From Leucobacter exalbidus (lineage in GTDB: Bacteria > Actinomycetota > Actinomycetes > Actinomycetales > Microbacteriaceae), in NCBI RefSeq assembly GCF_017834145.1, contig NZ_JAFIDA010000001.1:806001-870000 (forward strand): DNA of 64,000 bases. Reading direction: 5' to 3'. The translations under genes were made by a program, and so were the position numbers. Position 1 is the first letter of the stretch; each line of letters starts with the position of its first letter. A model generated the notes under the pieces. The model saw only the letters and a list, made by a program, of their open reading frames with translations, was not told where the DNA came from and made no database searches. Below, piece after piece: positions 35,306 to 44,629 of this stretch.

Positions 35306-36738
35306 GCGCCCTCAGGCTCGAACCGTGCTTGAAGTGCCTCAACAACCTGCGGGATGATGCGGTACACGCTGCCGCAGCTCATCGTCACCATGACGTCGCC
35401 GGGCTTGGCGATCGTCGCGAGATAGGCGGCAGCGTCGTCCCACTCGGGGACGTACGCGACCATCTCGGGGTTCACGAAGTCGTCTGAGACGAGCGCGCCG
35501 GTGATGCCGGCAACCGGGTCCTCGCGAGCACCGTCGACGGCGAGCACGACCGTGTGGTCGGCGCCCGCTTCGAGAGCCTGGGCAAATTCACGGTGGAACA
35601 TGCTGGTGCGGCTGAACAGGTGGGGCTGGTGAATCGCGATGAGGCGGCCCTCGCCCACGACTGCGCGTGCCGAATCGAGCAGCGCCGCGACCTCGGTGGG
35701 GTGGTGTGCGTAATCGTCGTAGACGCGCACTCCCCCAACTTCGGCGTGGAATTCGAAGCGGCGCTTTGTGCCGCCGAACTCGGCGATCGCCGCCAGCGCG
35801 CGGCCGGCTTCGAAACCGAGCCCGGTGAGGACTGCGAGCGCGCCCACCGCGTTGACCGCGTTGTGCTTGCCGTAGACCGAGAGCTGGGCCTCATGACGTT
35901 CGAGTTCGCCGTTCGCGCCGGCGAGCTCGACGGTGAAGCGCACGGGGCCCGAATCATCGATGCCGACGATGCGCACATCTGCCGCGGGGTCTTCGCCGAA
36001 GGTGCGCACGGGCACCTGCGAGCCCGATGCACGCAGCGATTCCAACACCTCGCGGGCACCGGCGTCATCGCTCGAGATCACGATCTGCTCGCCAGATCCC
36101 TCAGCGAAATCGACGAAGGCCTGCATAAACGCTTCGCGCGAGCCGTAGAAGTCGAGGTGCTCGGGGTCAACGTTGGTGATCAACGCGATCGAGGTGTCAT
36201 AGAGCAAGAATGACTTGTCTGACTCATCGGCCTCGATGACGAACAGGTCGTCACCGCCGGGGCCCGACGAGACGCCGAGGCTCTCGATGATGCCACCGTT
36301 CACAAACGAGGGGTCGGCGCCCGCGCCGAGCAGGCCTGTGACGATCAAGCCCGTCGAGGTGGTTTTGCCGTGGGCACCGGCGACCGACACCACGCGCTTG
36401 CCGCGGGCGAGCCAGGCGAGCGCCTGCGACCGGTGCAGCACGGGCAGGTTGTGCGCGAGCGCATACTGGTATTCGGGGTTGTCCTGCCACAGCGCGCCGG
36501 TGACGACGAGCGTGTCGGCGTCGCCCACGTGTGCGGCGTCGTGGCCGATAAACACGCGAATGCCCAGGGCTTCAAGCGCCTCGGTCGAGTAGTTTGCGCT
36601 TCGGTCTGAGCCGGTGACCTGCACGCCGGCCTGGTGCATCATGCGAGCGATACCGCTCATGCCTGATCCCCCAATGCCCACGAAGTGCACCCGTCCAATT
36701 TCTGCGGGAATTTCCATTTCGAGATCTGGGTAGATCAT
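35302..36738 (-). CDS. murC: UDP-N-acetylmuramate-L-alanine ligase
   Basis: MurC (478 aa) adds L-Ala to UDP-MurNAc. N-terminal Rossmann motif [19 protein letters not shown] loop [14 protein letters not shown], the DEADE-like [12 protein letters not shown] and [15 protein letters not shown] of the C-terminal domain are all present. Start ATG 36738 ([11 protein letters not shown]) has AGGAGGG 5 nt upstream; the 7-codon extension would overlap that site. It overlaps ftsQ by 4 bp. Confidence 0.96.
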   Translation of the reverse strand: MIYPDLEMEIPAEIGRVHFVGIGGSGMSGIARMMHQAGVQVTGSDRSANYSTEALEALGIRVFIGHDAAHVGDADTLVVTGALWQDNPEYQYALAHNLPVLHRSQALAWLARGKRVVSVAGAHGKTTSTGLIVTGLLGAGADPSFVNGGIIESLGVSSGPGGDDLFVIEADESDKSFLLYDTSIALITNVDPEHLDFYGSREAFMQAFVDFAEGSGEQIVISSDDAGAREVLESLRASGSQVPVRTFGEDPAADVRIVGIDDSGPVRFTVELAGANGELERHEAQLSVYGKHNAVNAVGALAVLTGLGFEAGRALAAIAEFGGTKRRFEFHAEVGGVRVYDDYAHHPTEVAALLDSARAVVGEGRLIAIHQPHLFSRTSMFHREFAQALEAGADHTVVLAVDGAREDPVAGITGALVSDDFVNPEMVAYVPEWDDAAAYLATIAKPGDVMVTMSCGSVYRIIPQVVEALQARFEPEGA

Positions 36739-36793
36739 GTGCCCTCCTGAGCTGCGCAACTGACACTAAAGCGTACCGCGCAGAAGCTGCAAA

Positions 36794-37867
36794 CTAGGCA
36801 GCAACCGCTTCGTGTACCAACTCGAGGAGTCGTTCGGTGCCGTCGAGCGACCCCGCCCCGCGCGCTGCCGCGGCCATCTGCGCGAGCTGCTGCTCATCGG
36901 TGATCAAGGGAATCAAGGTCTCGCGCACCCACTCGGGGGTGAGCTCGGCGTCTTCCACGAGCAGCGCACCGCCGGCCTCGACGACGCCCGCCGCGTTGTA
37001 CCGCTGCTCACCGTTGCCGTGGCTGTAGGGCACGAACACTGCGGGCACACCGAGACCGGCGAGCTCGCTGACGGTCGTGGATCCGGCGCGAGAGACCGCG
37101 AGATCGCAGGCCGCGAGGGCAAGATCCATGCGGTCGCAATACTCGAGCACCTGGTAGCCAGCGACGCCGGGATCTTCGATCTCGGTGAGGCCACCCCAGA
37201 TGTGCAGCACCTGCACGCCGGCCGCCGTGAGCGCTGCAGCCGAGCCCGAGATGCCGCGGTTGATGGCGCGGGCGCCGAGGGATCCGCCGGTGACGAGCAG
37301 CGTGCGGCCCGCAGGATCGAGCCCAAAGTGCGCGCGGGCTTCAGCCGCGAGCGCCGGGCGGTCGAGCCGCGTAATTTCGGGGCGCAGCGGCATGCCGGTG
37401 ACCCGCGCGTGCGGGATCGGGGTGCCCGCGAACGTCACACCGACGTAGATGGTGGCGCGCGCGCCGAGCTTATTGGCCATGCCCGGGCGGGCGTTGGCCT
37501 CGTGAATCACGACCGGTACACCGGCTTTCGCCCCGGCACGGTACGCGGGGGCTGAGGCGTATCCGCCAAAGCCCACCACCACGTCGATGCTGCGCTCGGT
37601 GATGAGCTGGCGCACCTGGCGCACCGCACGTGCGAAGCGGCGCGGAAACTTCAGGGCCGCCACGTTGGGGCGGCGGGGAAACGGGAGTCGCTCAATCGTG
37701 ACGAGTTCGTAGCCGCGCTCAGGAACGAGCCGGGCCTCGAGCCCCTCCTTCGTGCCGAGCACGGTGATGTTGGCCTCGGGTTCGGTCGCCCGAATCAGAT
37801 CAGCGAGCGCGAGCAGGGGGTTCACGTGACCCGCAGTTCCGCCGCCTGCGAGCAGGTAGTTCGTCAT
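36794..37867 (-). CDS. murG: Lipid II synthase MurG (GlcNAc transferase)
   Basis: MurG (357 aa), the membrane-associated GT28 enzyme that makes lipid II from lipid I. It starts MTNYLLAGGGTAGHVNPLLAL, with VGFGGYASAPAYRAGAKAGVPVVIHEANARPG and SRAGSTTVSELAGLGVPAVFVPY in order. A 68-codon N-terminal extension exists in frame but lies inside ftsW and is rejected. The gap to murC is 55 bp, the largest in this stretch. Confidence 0.96.
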   Translation of the reverse strand: MTNYLLAGGGTAGHVNPLLALADLIRATEPEANITVLGTKEGLEARLVPERGYELVTIERLPFPRRPNVAALKFPRRFARAVRQVRQLITERSIDVVVGFGGYASAPAYRAGAKAGVPVVIHEANARPGMANKLGARATIYVGVTFAGTPIPHARVTGMPLRPEITRLDRPALAAEARAHFGLDPAGRTLLVTGGSLGARAINRGISGSAAALTAAGVQVLHIWGGLTEIEDPGVAGYQVLEYCDRMDLALAACDLAVSRAGSTTVSELAGLGVPAVFVPYSHGNGEQRYNAAGVVEAGGALLVEDAELTPEWVRETLIPLITDEQQLAQMAAAARGAGSLDGTERLLELVHEAVAA

Positions 37868-37872
37868 GAGGC

Positions 37873-39063
37873 CTAGGCCCTTCCATTCGTCTGGGTAAGT
37901 TCTTCTTGGTAGCTCGCCGCGTCGCGCGCGATCGAGATCACCACGCCAATGGCGAGCAGGCAGGCAATGAGCGCGGTGCCACCCGCGCTGATAAGCGGCA
38001 GCGGCACGCCGAGCACGGGGAACACACGAATCACCACGCCAATGTTCACAAAGGCCTGGCCGATGATCCACACCATAATGCCGCCGACCACGGCGCGGCT
38101 AAAGCGGTCGCGGGCGCGCGCAATCACGCGCAGCATGACCACCGCGAGCGCGATAAACAAGCAGATCACGAGGAGCGCGCCGATGAGGCCAAGCTCCTCG
38201 CCGATGATCGCGAAAATGTAGTCGTTGTCTGCGGCGGGCAGCCACGACCATTTGGCTTTCGAGTTACCCAGGCCCACGCCGAAGAGCCCGCCGCCCGCGA
38301 GCGCCCACATGCCGTGGGTCGACTGCCAGCCGAGCCCGCTGTAATCTTCGTTGCCGCCGGCGTGCTCGAACAAACGGTTCATGCGGTTGGGGCTCGTAAC
38401 AACGAAGAGGAACACCCCGAGCAGGCCGCCCGCGGCGACCGTTGCGAGCGATTTACCGCTGACGCCACCAAAGAACATGGCGCCGAAGACGAGGCCGGCC
38501 ATAATCAGCACGGTGCCGAGGTCGCGCCCGGCCAGCACTACGCCGAGGGCGAGGAGCGCGCCGGGGAGGATCACGGGAATGAGTTCGTGCCGCATCTGAT
38601 GCAGCAGCGGTTCCTTCCGCTGCAGCACCGCGCCCACCCACACCACGAGTGCGAGCTTCAGCGCTTCAGAGGGCTGCGCGGTGACCGAACCGATCTGAAT
38701 CCAGTTTCGGTTGCCGTACTCTTCGATGCCGAGTGGCGTGAACACGAGCAACTGCAGTACCAGGCCCAGGCCGAGAAACCACCAGGCGCCCTTTTTCCAG
38801 AAGCTGAGGCGGCGTGACGCCGCAAAAAACATCAGCGGCAGGCCGATGAGGGCGAAGCCGGCCTGCTTCCAGAACCCGCCGAAGAAGCCCTGTTCGTCGA
38901 GATACGACGTGATCGATGATGACGACAGCACCATGATCAGGCCGATGCCCACCAGCAAGATGGTCAAGCCCCACAGGGCTGCCACCGTACGGTCGGAGCC
39001 GGGTTTCAGCGCCGCACCCAGGTGAATGCGCGCACGCCAGCCGCCTGGCTCCGAAGTGGTCAC
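37873..39063 (-). CDS. ftsW: Septal peptidoglycan polymerase FtsW (SEDS)
   Basis: FtsW (396 aa), about ten transmembrane helices. SEDS motifs: AGRDLGTVLIMAGL with the catalytic Asp, DNDYIFAIIGEELGLIGAL, and GVPLPLISAGGTALIA. It polymerises lipid II together with the transpeptidase FtsI (44630-46423). Start GTG 39063 lies 6 bp after the murD stop. Confidence 0.96.
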   Translation of the reverse strand: MTTSEPGGWRARIHLGAALKPGSDRTVAALWGLTILLVGIGLIMVLSSSSITSYLDEQGFFGGFWKQAGFALIGLPLMFFAASRRLSFWKKGAWWFLGLGLVLQLLVFTPLGIEEYGNRNWIQIGSVTAQPSEALKLALVVWVGAVLQRKEPLLHQMRHELIPVILPGALLALGVVLAGRDLGTVLIMAGLVFGAMFFGGVSGKSLATVAAGGLLGVFLFVVTSPNRMNRLFEHAGGNEDYSGLGWQSTHGMWALAGGGLFGVGLGNSKAKWSWLPAADNDYIFAIIGEELGLIGALLVICLFIALAVVMLRVIARARDRFSRAVVGGIMVWIIGQAFVNIGVVIRVFPVLGVPLPLISAGGTALIACLLAIGVVISIARDAASYQEELTQTNGRA

Positions 39064-39069
39064 GATTCG

Positions 39070-40560
39070 CTACCCGAGGCTGCGCACCGCCGCCTGAAAC
39101 TGGCGGCCGCGATCGGCATAGTCGGAGAACTGATCCATGGAGGCAGCCGCTGGCGACAACAACACGGTGTCGCCGGGCTCAGCGATGCCCGCGGCGGCGG
39201 TCACCGCGGCGGCCATCACGGCGTCATTGTCAGCTTCGGTGATCTCGACGACGGGCTTGTCGCCCAGGTGCCGCGCGAGTGCTGCGAGCACCTCGCCGCG
39301 CTCTGCGCCAATCACGACGGCGCCGCGCACGCGGTGTGCGTGGCGCGCCACGAGGGCATCGATGTCGACGCCCTTCAGCAGGCCGCCCACGATCCAGATG
39401 ACCCGGTCGAGTGCGTTCAGGGATGCCTCGGCGGCGTGCGCGTTCGTGGCCTTCGAATCGTCGATGTAGGCGACGCCTGCGACCTCGCCGAGCTGCTCGG
39501 CACGGTGCGCATCGGGGGTGAAGCTCAGCACGGCGCGGGCGATCTCGGCGGGTTCGGCCCCGCGGGCACGGGCGAGGGCGCTCGCGGCGAGCACGTTCTG
39601 CACCATGTGCGGCTGCGCGATGCCACGGCCCTCAAGCTCTTCAAGTGTGACGAGTTCAAAAGCTTCGTTGCGGCGATCGGTGTGGAACCCGCGGTCGACG
39701 AGAATGCCGTCAACCATGCCAAAGCCGCTGGGGGGCGGCGCATCGAGGCCGAAGCTGATGGCGCGGGCGCCCTCAACCACATCGGCGCCCTCCACCATGC
39801 GTTCGGTTTGGAGGTCGGCGCGGTTGTACACGCACGCCACCTGGGTGTGCTCGAACACGCGCGCTTTTGCGGCCCAGTAGGCTTCGACGCTGCCGTGCCA
39901 GTCGAGGTGGTCATCGGCAAAGTTCAGGCAGGCGCTCGCGAACGGCGAGATCTCGCCGAGCCGCTCGAGCTGAAAACTCGACAGCTCGACCACGAGCGCG
40001 TCATACCCCTGCGGGTCGCGCAGCGCGTCGAGAATCGGGGTGCCGATGTTGCCCGCGGGCGTCACCCGCAGGCCGGCGGCCTGCAGCATATGCGCGGTGA
40101 GCTGCGTGGTGGTGGTCTTGCCGTTGGTGCCGGTGATGCAGATCCAGTCGGCAATGCGCGTCGTCTTGTCGCGCAGGCGCCAACCCAGCTCAATATCGCC
40201 CCACACGGTCACGCCGTGCTCGGCGGCCCACACCGTAAGCGGGTGATCGGGGCGGTACCCCGGCGACACCACGATCAGCTCGGCATCAAACGCCCGCAAA
40301 TCAGCGAGCTGTTCGTCGTTGCCCGCGATGCAGGCGCGCTCAGCACCGATGACGTCGAGAAGCTTTTCGCGATCCGGATCAGGGGTGCCATAGATCACAC
40401 GCACCCGTGCGCCCAGCTCAACGAGGGTGTCGGCCACCGAGAAGCCGGTGACGCCGAGGCCGAGTACGGCCACCCGCAGCCCGGTCCAGTCATCGTGCCA
40501 GCTGCTCAGCGCGCTGACGCGCGCGGTCACGGCCGCAATCGGGGAATGCTGTTCAGTCAT
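39070..40560 (-). CDS. murD: UDP-MurNAc-L-alanine-D-glutamate ligase
   Basis: MurD (496 aa) adds D-Glu. Visible are RVAVLGLGVTGFSVADTL, ITGTNGKTTTTQLTAHML, ELSSFQLERL and NFADDHLDWHGSVEAY. ATG 40560 is chosen since GGAG lies 6 nt upstream; ATG 40572 overlapping the mraY stop (TAATG) is a possible coupled alternative. A long antisense frame covers this gene but is a codon-usage shadow. Confidence 0.96.
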   Translation of the reverse strand: MTEQHSPIAAVTARVSALSSWHDDWTGLRVAVLGLGVTGFSVADTLVELGARVRVIYGTPDPDREKLLDVIGAERACIAGNDEQLADLRAFDAELIVVSPGYRPDHPLTVWAAEHGVTVWGDIELGWRLRDKTTRIADWICITGTNGKTTTTQLTAHMLQAAGLRVTPAGNIGTPILDALRDPQGYDALVVELSSFQLERLGEISPFASACLNFADDHLDWHGSVEAYWAAKARVFEHTQVACVYNRADLQTERMVEGADVVEGARAISFGLDAPPPSGFGMVDGILVDRGFHTDRRNEAFELVTLEELEGRGIAQPHMVQNVLAASALARARGAEPAEIARAVLSFTPDAHRAEQLGEVAGVAYIDDSKATNAHAAEASLNALDRVIWIVGGLLKGVDIDALVARHAHRVRGAVVIGAERGEVLAALARHLGDKPVVEITEADNDAVMAAAVTAAAGIAEPGDTVLLSPAAASMDQFSDYADRGRQFQAAVRSLG

Positions 40561-40571
40561 GTCGTGCTCCA

Positions 40572-41660
40572 TTACGGCTGCTGCAGCAGCCACTCAGCGT
40601 AGAACCCGCCGACGCCGGCGACGACGAACAGGCCCGCAATCATCCAGAACCGCACGACCACCGTCACCTCGGCCCAGCCTTTGAGTTCGAAGTGGTGGTG
40701 GATGGGGCTCATCAAGAAGATGCGTTTGCCCTTGGTGACCTTGAAGTAGATGCGCTGCACAATCACTGAACCGGTCTCGATGATGAAAAGACCGCCGATG
40801 AGCAGCAGCAACAGTTCGGTGTGGGTGAGCATCGCGAGCGCGGCAATCGCGCCGCCGATGGCCATCGATCCGGTGTCTCCCATGAACACCTGGGCGGGGT
40901 TGGTGTTCCACCACAGGAATCCGGCGATGCCGCCCAGGAAGGCCGCGGCTACGACCGCGAGATCCATGGGATCGCGCACGTCGTAGCAGCCGGGCTCGCT
41001 CGCCGTGGCGACGCACGACTGCGCCGACTGCCAGAACCCGATGACGAGGTAGGCGCCAAAGGCGAAGATGGCGGCACCGGCGGCGAGGCCGTCAAGCCCG
41101 TCGGTGACATTCACCGCGTTCGTGGTGGCCGTGACGATCACCATCACCCAGATGATGAACAAGATGATGCCGGCGATCGGGCCGAGGATCATGAAGTCAA
41201 ACGACATATCGCGGAAGGCCGAGATGTGGGTCGACATGGGGGTCAGGCCTGCGTCATTGGCGAACTTCAGACCGAGCATGGCGAAGACCACCGCGATGAT
41301 GACCTGGCCCGCGATCTTGGCCCAACCGCTGAGCCCAGCCGACTGCTGCATGCGCGTCTTCATGAAGTCGTCGATGAAGCCGACAAGCCCCGCGCCGACG
41401 GCCAAGAACAGTACGAGCAGTGCCGAGGGCGTGGGGGTCTCCCCCATCACCAGCTTGCCCAGGAAGTAGGCGATCACCGAACCCGAGAGGAAGATCAGCC
41501 CACCCATGGTGGGGGTGCCGCGCTTAACCTCGTGCTCTTTCGGGCCATCCACGCGAATGGGCTGGCCCCAACGCAGCTTGTTGAAGCCGCGCACAAACAG
41601 CGGGGTCAAAAGTAATGAATACAGCAGCGAGAAGCCGCCAGCGATCAGCAGTGCGATCAT
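40572..41660 (-). CDS. mraY: Phospho-MurNAc-pentapeptide translocase
   Basis: MraY (362 aa), ten-helix membrane enzyme forming lipid I. Catalytic aspartates are in [11 protein letters not shown] and [28 protein letters not shown] and [12 protein letters not shown] are the other conserved loops. The ATG overlaps the murF stop by 4 bp (ATGA). Confidence 0.97.
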   Translation of the reverse strand: MIALLIAGGFSLLYSLLLTPLFVRGFNKLRWGQPIRVDGPKEHEVKRGTPTMGGLIFLSGSVIAYFLGKLVMGETPTPSALLVLFLAVGAGLVGFIDDFMKTRMQQSAGLSGWAKIAGQVIIAVVFAMLGLKFANDAGLTPMSTHISAFRDMSFDFMILGPIAGIILFIIWVMVIVTATTNAVNVTDGLDGLAAGAAIFAFGAYLVIGFWQSAQSCVATASEPGCYDVRDPMDLAVVAAAFLGGIAGFLWWNTNPAQVFMGDTGSMAIGGAIAALAMLTHTELLLLLIGGLFIIETGSVIVQRIYFKVTKGKRIFLMSPIHHHFELKGWAEVTVVVRFWMIAGLFVVAGVGGFYAEWLLQQP

Positions 41661-43066
41661 GCGAAGGCCTCTCCGAGTCGGTCGCCCAGCAGGTTGAGCC
41701 CTGCGGCGTTTGATGATTTCACGAGCACCGTGTCGTCGGGGCGCAGCGAGCTTTCGAGGTAGTCGAAGGCGTCGTCGCGGCTCTCAAAGAACACGCATTC
41801 GCCGTCCCATGAGCCCTCGTTGATGGCGCTGATGTGCAGGTGGCGGGCTTCGGCGCCGACCACCACGAGTTCTGAGATGCGCAGGCGCACCGCGAGCAGT
41901 GCAATGCGCAGGTGCTCTTCGATCGTGTACTCGCCGAGTTCGCTCATCGCGCCCAGCACGGCGACCGTGCGGCCGGTGGGCTTCTTGATCTGCGCGAGGG
42001 TTTTGAGCCCCGCGCTCATCGAATCGGGGCTGGCGTTGTACGCATCGTTGATGATGGTGATGCCGTCGCGACCACCCATGACCTCCATGCGCCAGCGTGC
42101 GGCGCGGGTGGCGCCCTCGAGCACCTCCACCACCTGTGACAGGGTGAGGCCGAGTTCGAGGCCCACGGTTGCCGAGGCAAGTGCGTTGGTGACGTGGTGC
42201 TCGCCGAGCACCTTGAACGAGACGGGCAAGCTTGCGCCGTCAGCGTGCAGGGTAAAGCGAGTTCCGTTGGCGTCAGCGTCGATGTCGGTGGCGCGCACAT
42301 CGGCTTCGGGGTGCAGCCCAAACCAGCGCACGCGGGCGCGGGTGAGCTCGGCCATGCGGCCAACGTAGCCATCGTCGCGGTTCAGCACGGCGACGGCGGT
42401 CTCAGGCAGATCCTGCACCATCTCGCTCTTCGCTTCGAAGGTTGAGTTGATGCCACCAAAGCCGCCGGCGTGTGCCAGCCCGACGGTCAGCACGACGCCG
42501 ATCTGGGGCGGAGCCATGCTGGTGAGCCGCTGGATTTCGCCGGCGGCGCTCGCCCCCATCTCGGCGACGAGGGTGCGCGTGTTCTCTTCGAGGCGCAACA
42601 TCGTGAGCGGGCCGCCGACCTCGTTGTTAAACGATTTCGCCGACGCGACCGTCGTGCCCACGCGCTCGGCCATGGCGGCGACGAGGTTCTTGGTGGTCGT
42701 CTTGCCGTTTGAGCCCGTGATGCCCACGATCGTGAGATCGCCGGCCTCGCGTACACGGCGTACGACCTCGGTTGCGAGCGCACCCAGCGCGATGGTGGCG
42801 TCTGCCACCACGATCTGGGGTACGCGGTCATCGACCTCGCGTTCGACCACGAGCAGCGCAGCGCCGAGGTCAACCGCTTTACCGGCGAACAGGTGGCCAT
42901 CGGTTTCTTCACCGTGGCGTGCGAAAAAGATGTTTCCCGCCGTCACTTCGCGTGAATCGGTCTGCGACTCGCCGCGCACAACGGTGCTCGCTGAAGCCCC
43001 GTTGTCGCCCAAGACGAGTCGCCCAGAGGTCGCCTCAGCGACCTCCTGGAGGGTGAGTTGAATCAC
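41657..43066 (-). CDS. murF: UDP-MurNAc-tripeptide-D-alanyl-D-alanine ligase
   Basis: MurF (469 aa) adds D-Ala-D-Ala. It contains [43 protein letters not shown] and [19 protein letters not shown] 43066 overlaps the murE stop by 4 bp. No ddl is present in the window, so the dipeptide is made elsewhere in the genome. Confidence 0.96.
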   Translation of the reverse strand: MIQLTLQEVAEATSGRLVLGDNGASASTVVRGESQTDSREVTAGNIFFARHGEETDGHLFAGKAVDLGAALLVVEREVDDRVPQIVVADATIALGALATEVVRRVREAGDLTIVGITGSNGKTTTKNLVAAMAERVGTTVASAKSFNNEVGGPLTMLRLEENTRTLVAEMGASAAGEIQRLTSMAPPQIGVVLTVGLAHAGGFGGINSTFEAKSEMVQDLPETAVAVLNRDDGYVGRMAELTRARVRWFGLHPEADVRATDIDADANGTRFTLHADGASLPVSFKVLGEHHVTNALASATVGLELGLTLSQVVEVLEGATRAARWRMEVMGGRDGITIINDAYNASPDSMSAGLKTLAQIKKPTGRTVAVLGAMSELGEYTIEEHLRIALLAVRLRISELVVVGAEARHLHISAINEGSWDGECVFFESRDDAFDYLESSLRPDDTVLVKSSNAAGLNLLGDRLGEAFA

Positions 43067-44604
43067 TTAAGCAGTCCTGCCTCGCGGAGTGCCGCGCGTA
43101 CCTCGTCGCGGGCTGAATACGGTAGTTTCTGGCCAGCGACTTCTTGATAGTCCTCATGTCCGGGACCGGCATATAGGATAACGTCGCCCGGGCCCGCAAG
43201 CGAAATGGCGAGCCGCACGGCCTTGCGCGGGTCGCCCTCTTCGATCACGGTGGCGTGGTTCGCTGAGTGAGCGCCAGCCAGCAGCTGCGCGCGAATCGCC
43301 TCGGGCGGTTCTGAGCGCGGGTGGTAGTCACACACAATCAACGTGTCTGAACCGGCAGCGGCGATGCGCCCCATGTCTTCACGCTTGGTCGTGTCGCGGT
43401 CGCCATCAGCGCCGAACATGAAAATAACCTTGCCGGGTGCGACCTCGCCCAGCGCTTCAAGCATCGCTTCGAACGCACCGGGGGTGTGCCCGTAGTCCAC
43501 GAAGAAACGGGGGCCCTCGGTATCGGGCTCGGTCATTTCCTCGAGCCGGCCGGGGATAAACACCGGGATGCGGCCCTTGGTCAGGCCCGCTTCGATCTGC
43601 GCGAGGGGAATGCCCGCGTCGTGCAGCATAATCAGCGCAAGCGCCGCGTTCTCGGCCATGAAGCGGCCAAACAGCGGCACGCTGCCGCGGAAGTGGGCGC
43701 CGTCAGGGCCCTGCAGCACAAACGACACCGCGTCGAGGGTTTGGCGGGTGACGGCGAGGTGCCAATCAGCCGACTGCCCAAACTCGGTCGCGAGGCGGGT
43801 GACGGGAATCTTCGACTCGTGTGCAAGACGCTTGCCGTAGGCAGTGTCGACCACCACCACGCCGCGCTTGGCGTGCTCGGGGGTGAACAGTGCCAGCTTG
43901 GCCGCGAAGTAGGTCTCGAGGTCACCGAATTCATCGAGGTGATCCTGTGAGAAGTTGTTGAAGGCCACGACGTCAAAGTTCACGCCGTCAAGACGGTGGC
44001 GCACCACAGCCTGCGCCGACACCTCGATCGCAACGGCTTCAACGTCGCGCTCGGCCATGCGGGCGAGGAGCCCGTGCAGCTCACTCGCTTCGGGGCTGGT
44101 GAGGTCGGCGGGCACCACTTCGTCGCCAACGCGGCGCTCGGCGGTCGAGCTCAGCCCGGGCACGAGGCCCGCGGCCCGCATCAGCTCGGCGAGCACATAC
44201 ACGACGCTCGTTTTACCGTTCGTGCCGGTGATGCCAAACAGTTTGCCTGGAAAGTGTTCGGTGCCATACACCGCGGCCGCAACCTCGCCCATGATGGCGC
44301 GCGGGTGTGCGTCGGTGACCAGCACCGGCAAATCAACCGCGGCGGCGAGCTCGGCGCCTGCCGCGTCGGTCAGCATGGCGGTCGCGCCAGCCGCAGCGGC
44401 TGCGGCAGCAAACTCGGCGCCGTGTCGGTGTGCGCCGGGCATGCCGATGTAGAGGTCGCCCTCGCGTACGTCGCGCGAGTTGAGCGATACGCCCGTCGCT
44501 GCGGCGCCGGGCGCCGCCGTGCTGCGCAGCTCGAACCGGCGCGCGAGTTCTTCGAGAGGAAAGGGCGACGGATCATGCGGGCGAATACTGAGCGCATTAC
44601 TCAC
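43063..44604 (-). CDS. murE: UDP-MurNAc-dipeptide ligase MurE, with atypical amino-acid specificity motif
   Basis: MurE (513 aa) adds the third residue of the stem peptide. N-terminal SLNSRDVREGDLYIGMPGAHRHG, ATP loop FGITGTNGKTSVVYVLAELM, FSQDHLDEFGDLETYF and FMFGADGDRDTTKREDMG are in place. At the specificity position where diaminopimelate enzymes have DNPR and lysine enzymes have DNPA/DDPN-type motifs, this protein has DYHPRSEPP. It should therefore not be assumed to be an mDAP ligase; Microbacteriaceae walls carry lysine, ornithine, diaminobutyrate or homoserine here. AGGAGG lies 9 nt before GTG 44604. Confidence 0.94.
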   Translation of the reverse strand: MSNALSIRPHDPSPFPLEELARRFELRSTAAPGAAATGVSLNSRDVREGDLYIGMPGAHRHGAEFAAAAAAAGATAMLTDAAGAELAAAVDLPVLVTDAHPRAIMGEVAAAVYGTEHFPGKLFGITGTNGKTSVVYVLAELMRAAGLVPGLSSTAERRVGDEVVPADLTSPEASELHGLLARMAERDVEAVAIEVSAQAVVRHRLDGVNFDVVAFNNFSQDHLDEFGDLETYFAAKLALFTPEHAKRGVVVVDTAYGKRLAHESKIPVTRLATEFGQSADWHLAVTRQTLDAVSFVLQGPDGAHFRGSVPLFGRFMAENAALALIMLHDAGIPLAQIEAGLTKGRIPVFIPGRLEEMTEPDTEGPRFFVDYGHTPGAFEAMLEALGEVAPGKVIFMFGADGDRDTTKREDMGRIAAAGSDTLIVCDYHPRSEPPEAIRAQLLAGAHSANHATVIEEGDPRKAVRLAISLAGPGDVILYAGPGHEDYQEVAGQKLPYSARDEVRAALREAGLLK

Positions 44605-44629
44605 GGGGTGGTGCCTCCTGCAGGCTAAA

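Noticed and set aside
37868..38071. 68-codon N-terminal extension of MurG
   Set aside because: It lies inside ftsW and has no MurG-like sequence; MTNYLLAGGGTAGH at 37867 is the family start.
37906..38817. 303-codon His/Glu-rich plus-strand frame opposite ftsW
   Set aside because: Antisense shadow of hydrophobic ftsW codons; no initiation signal.
39022..40602. 526-codon plus-strand open frame opposite murD
   Set aside because: It runs fully antisense to a gene with all MurD motifs, has no ribosome-binding site and no recognisable domain. Long antisense frames are expected from high third-position GC.
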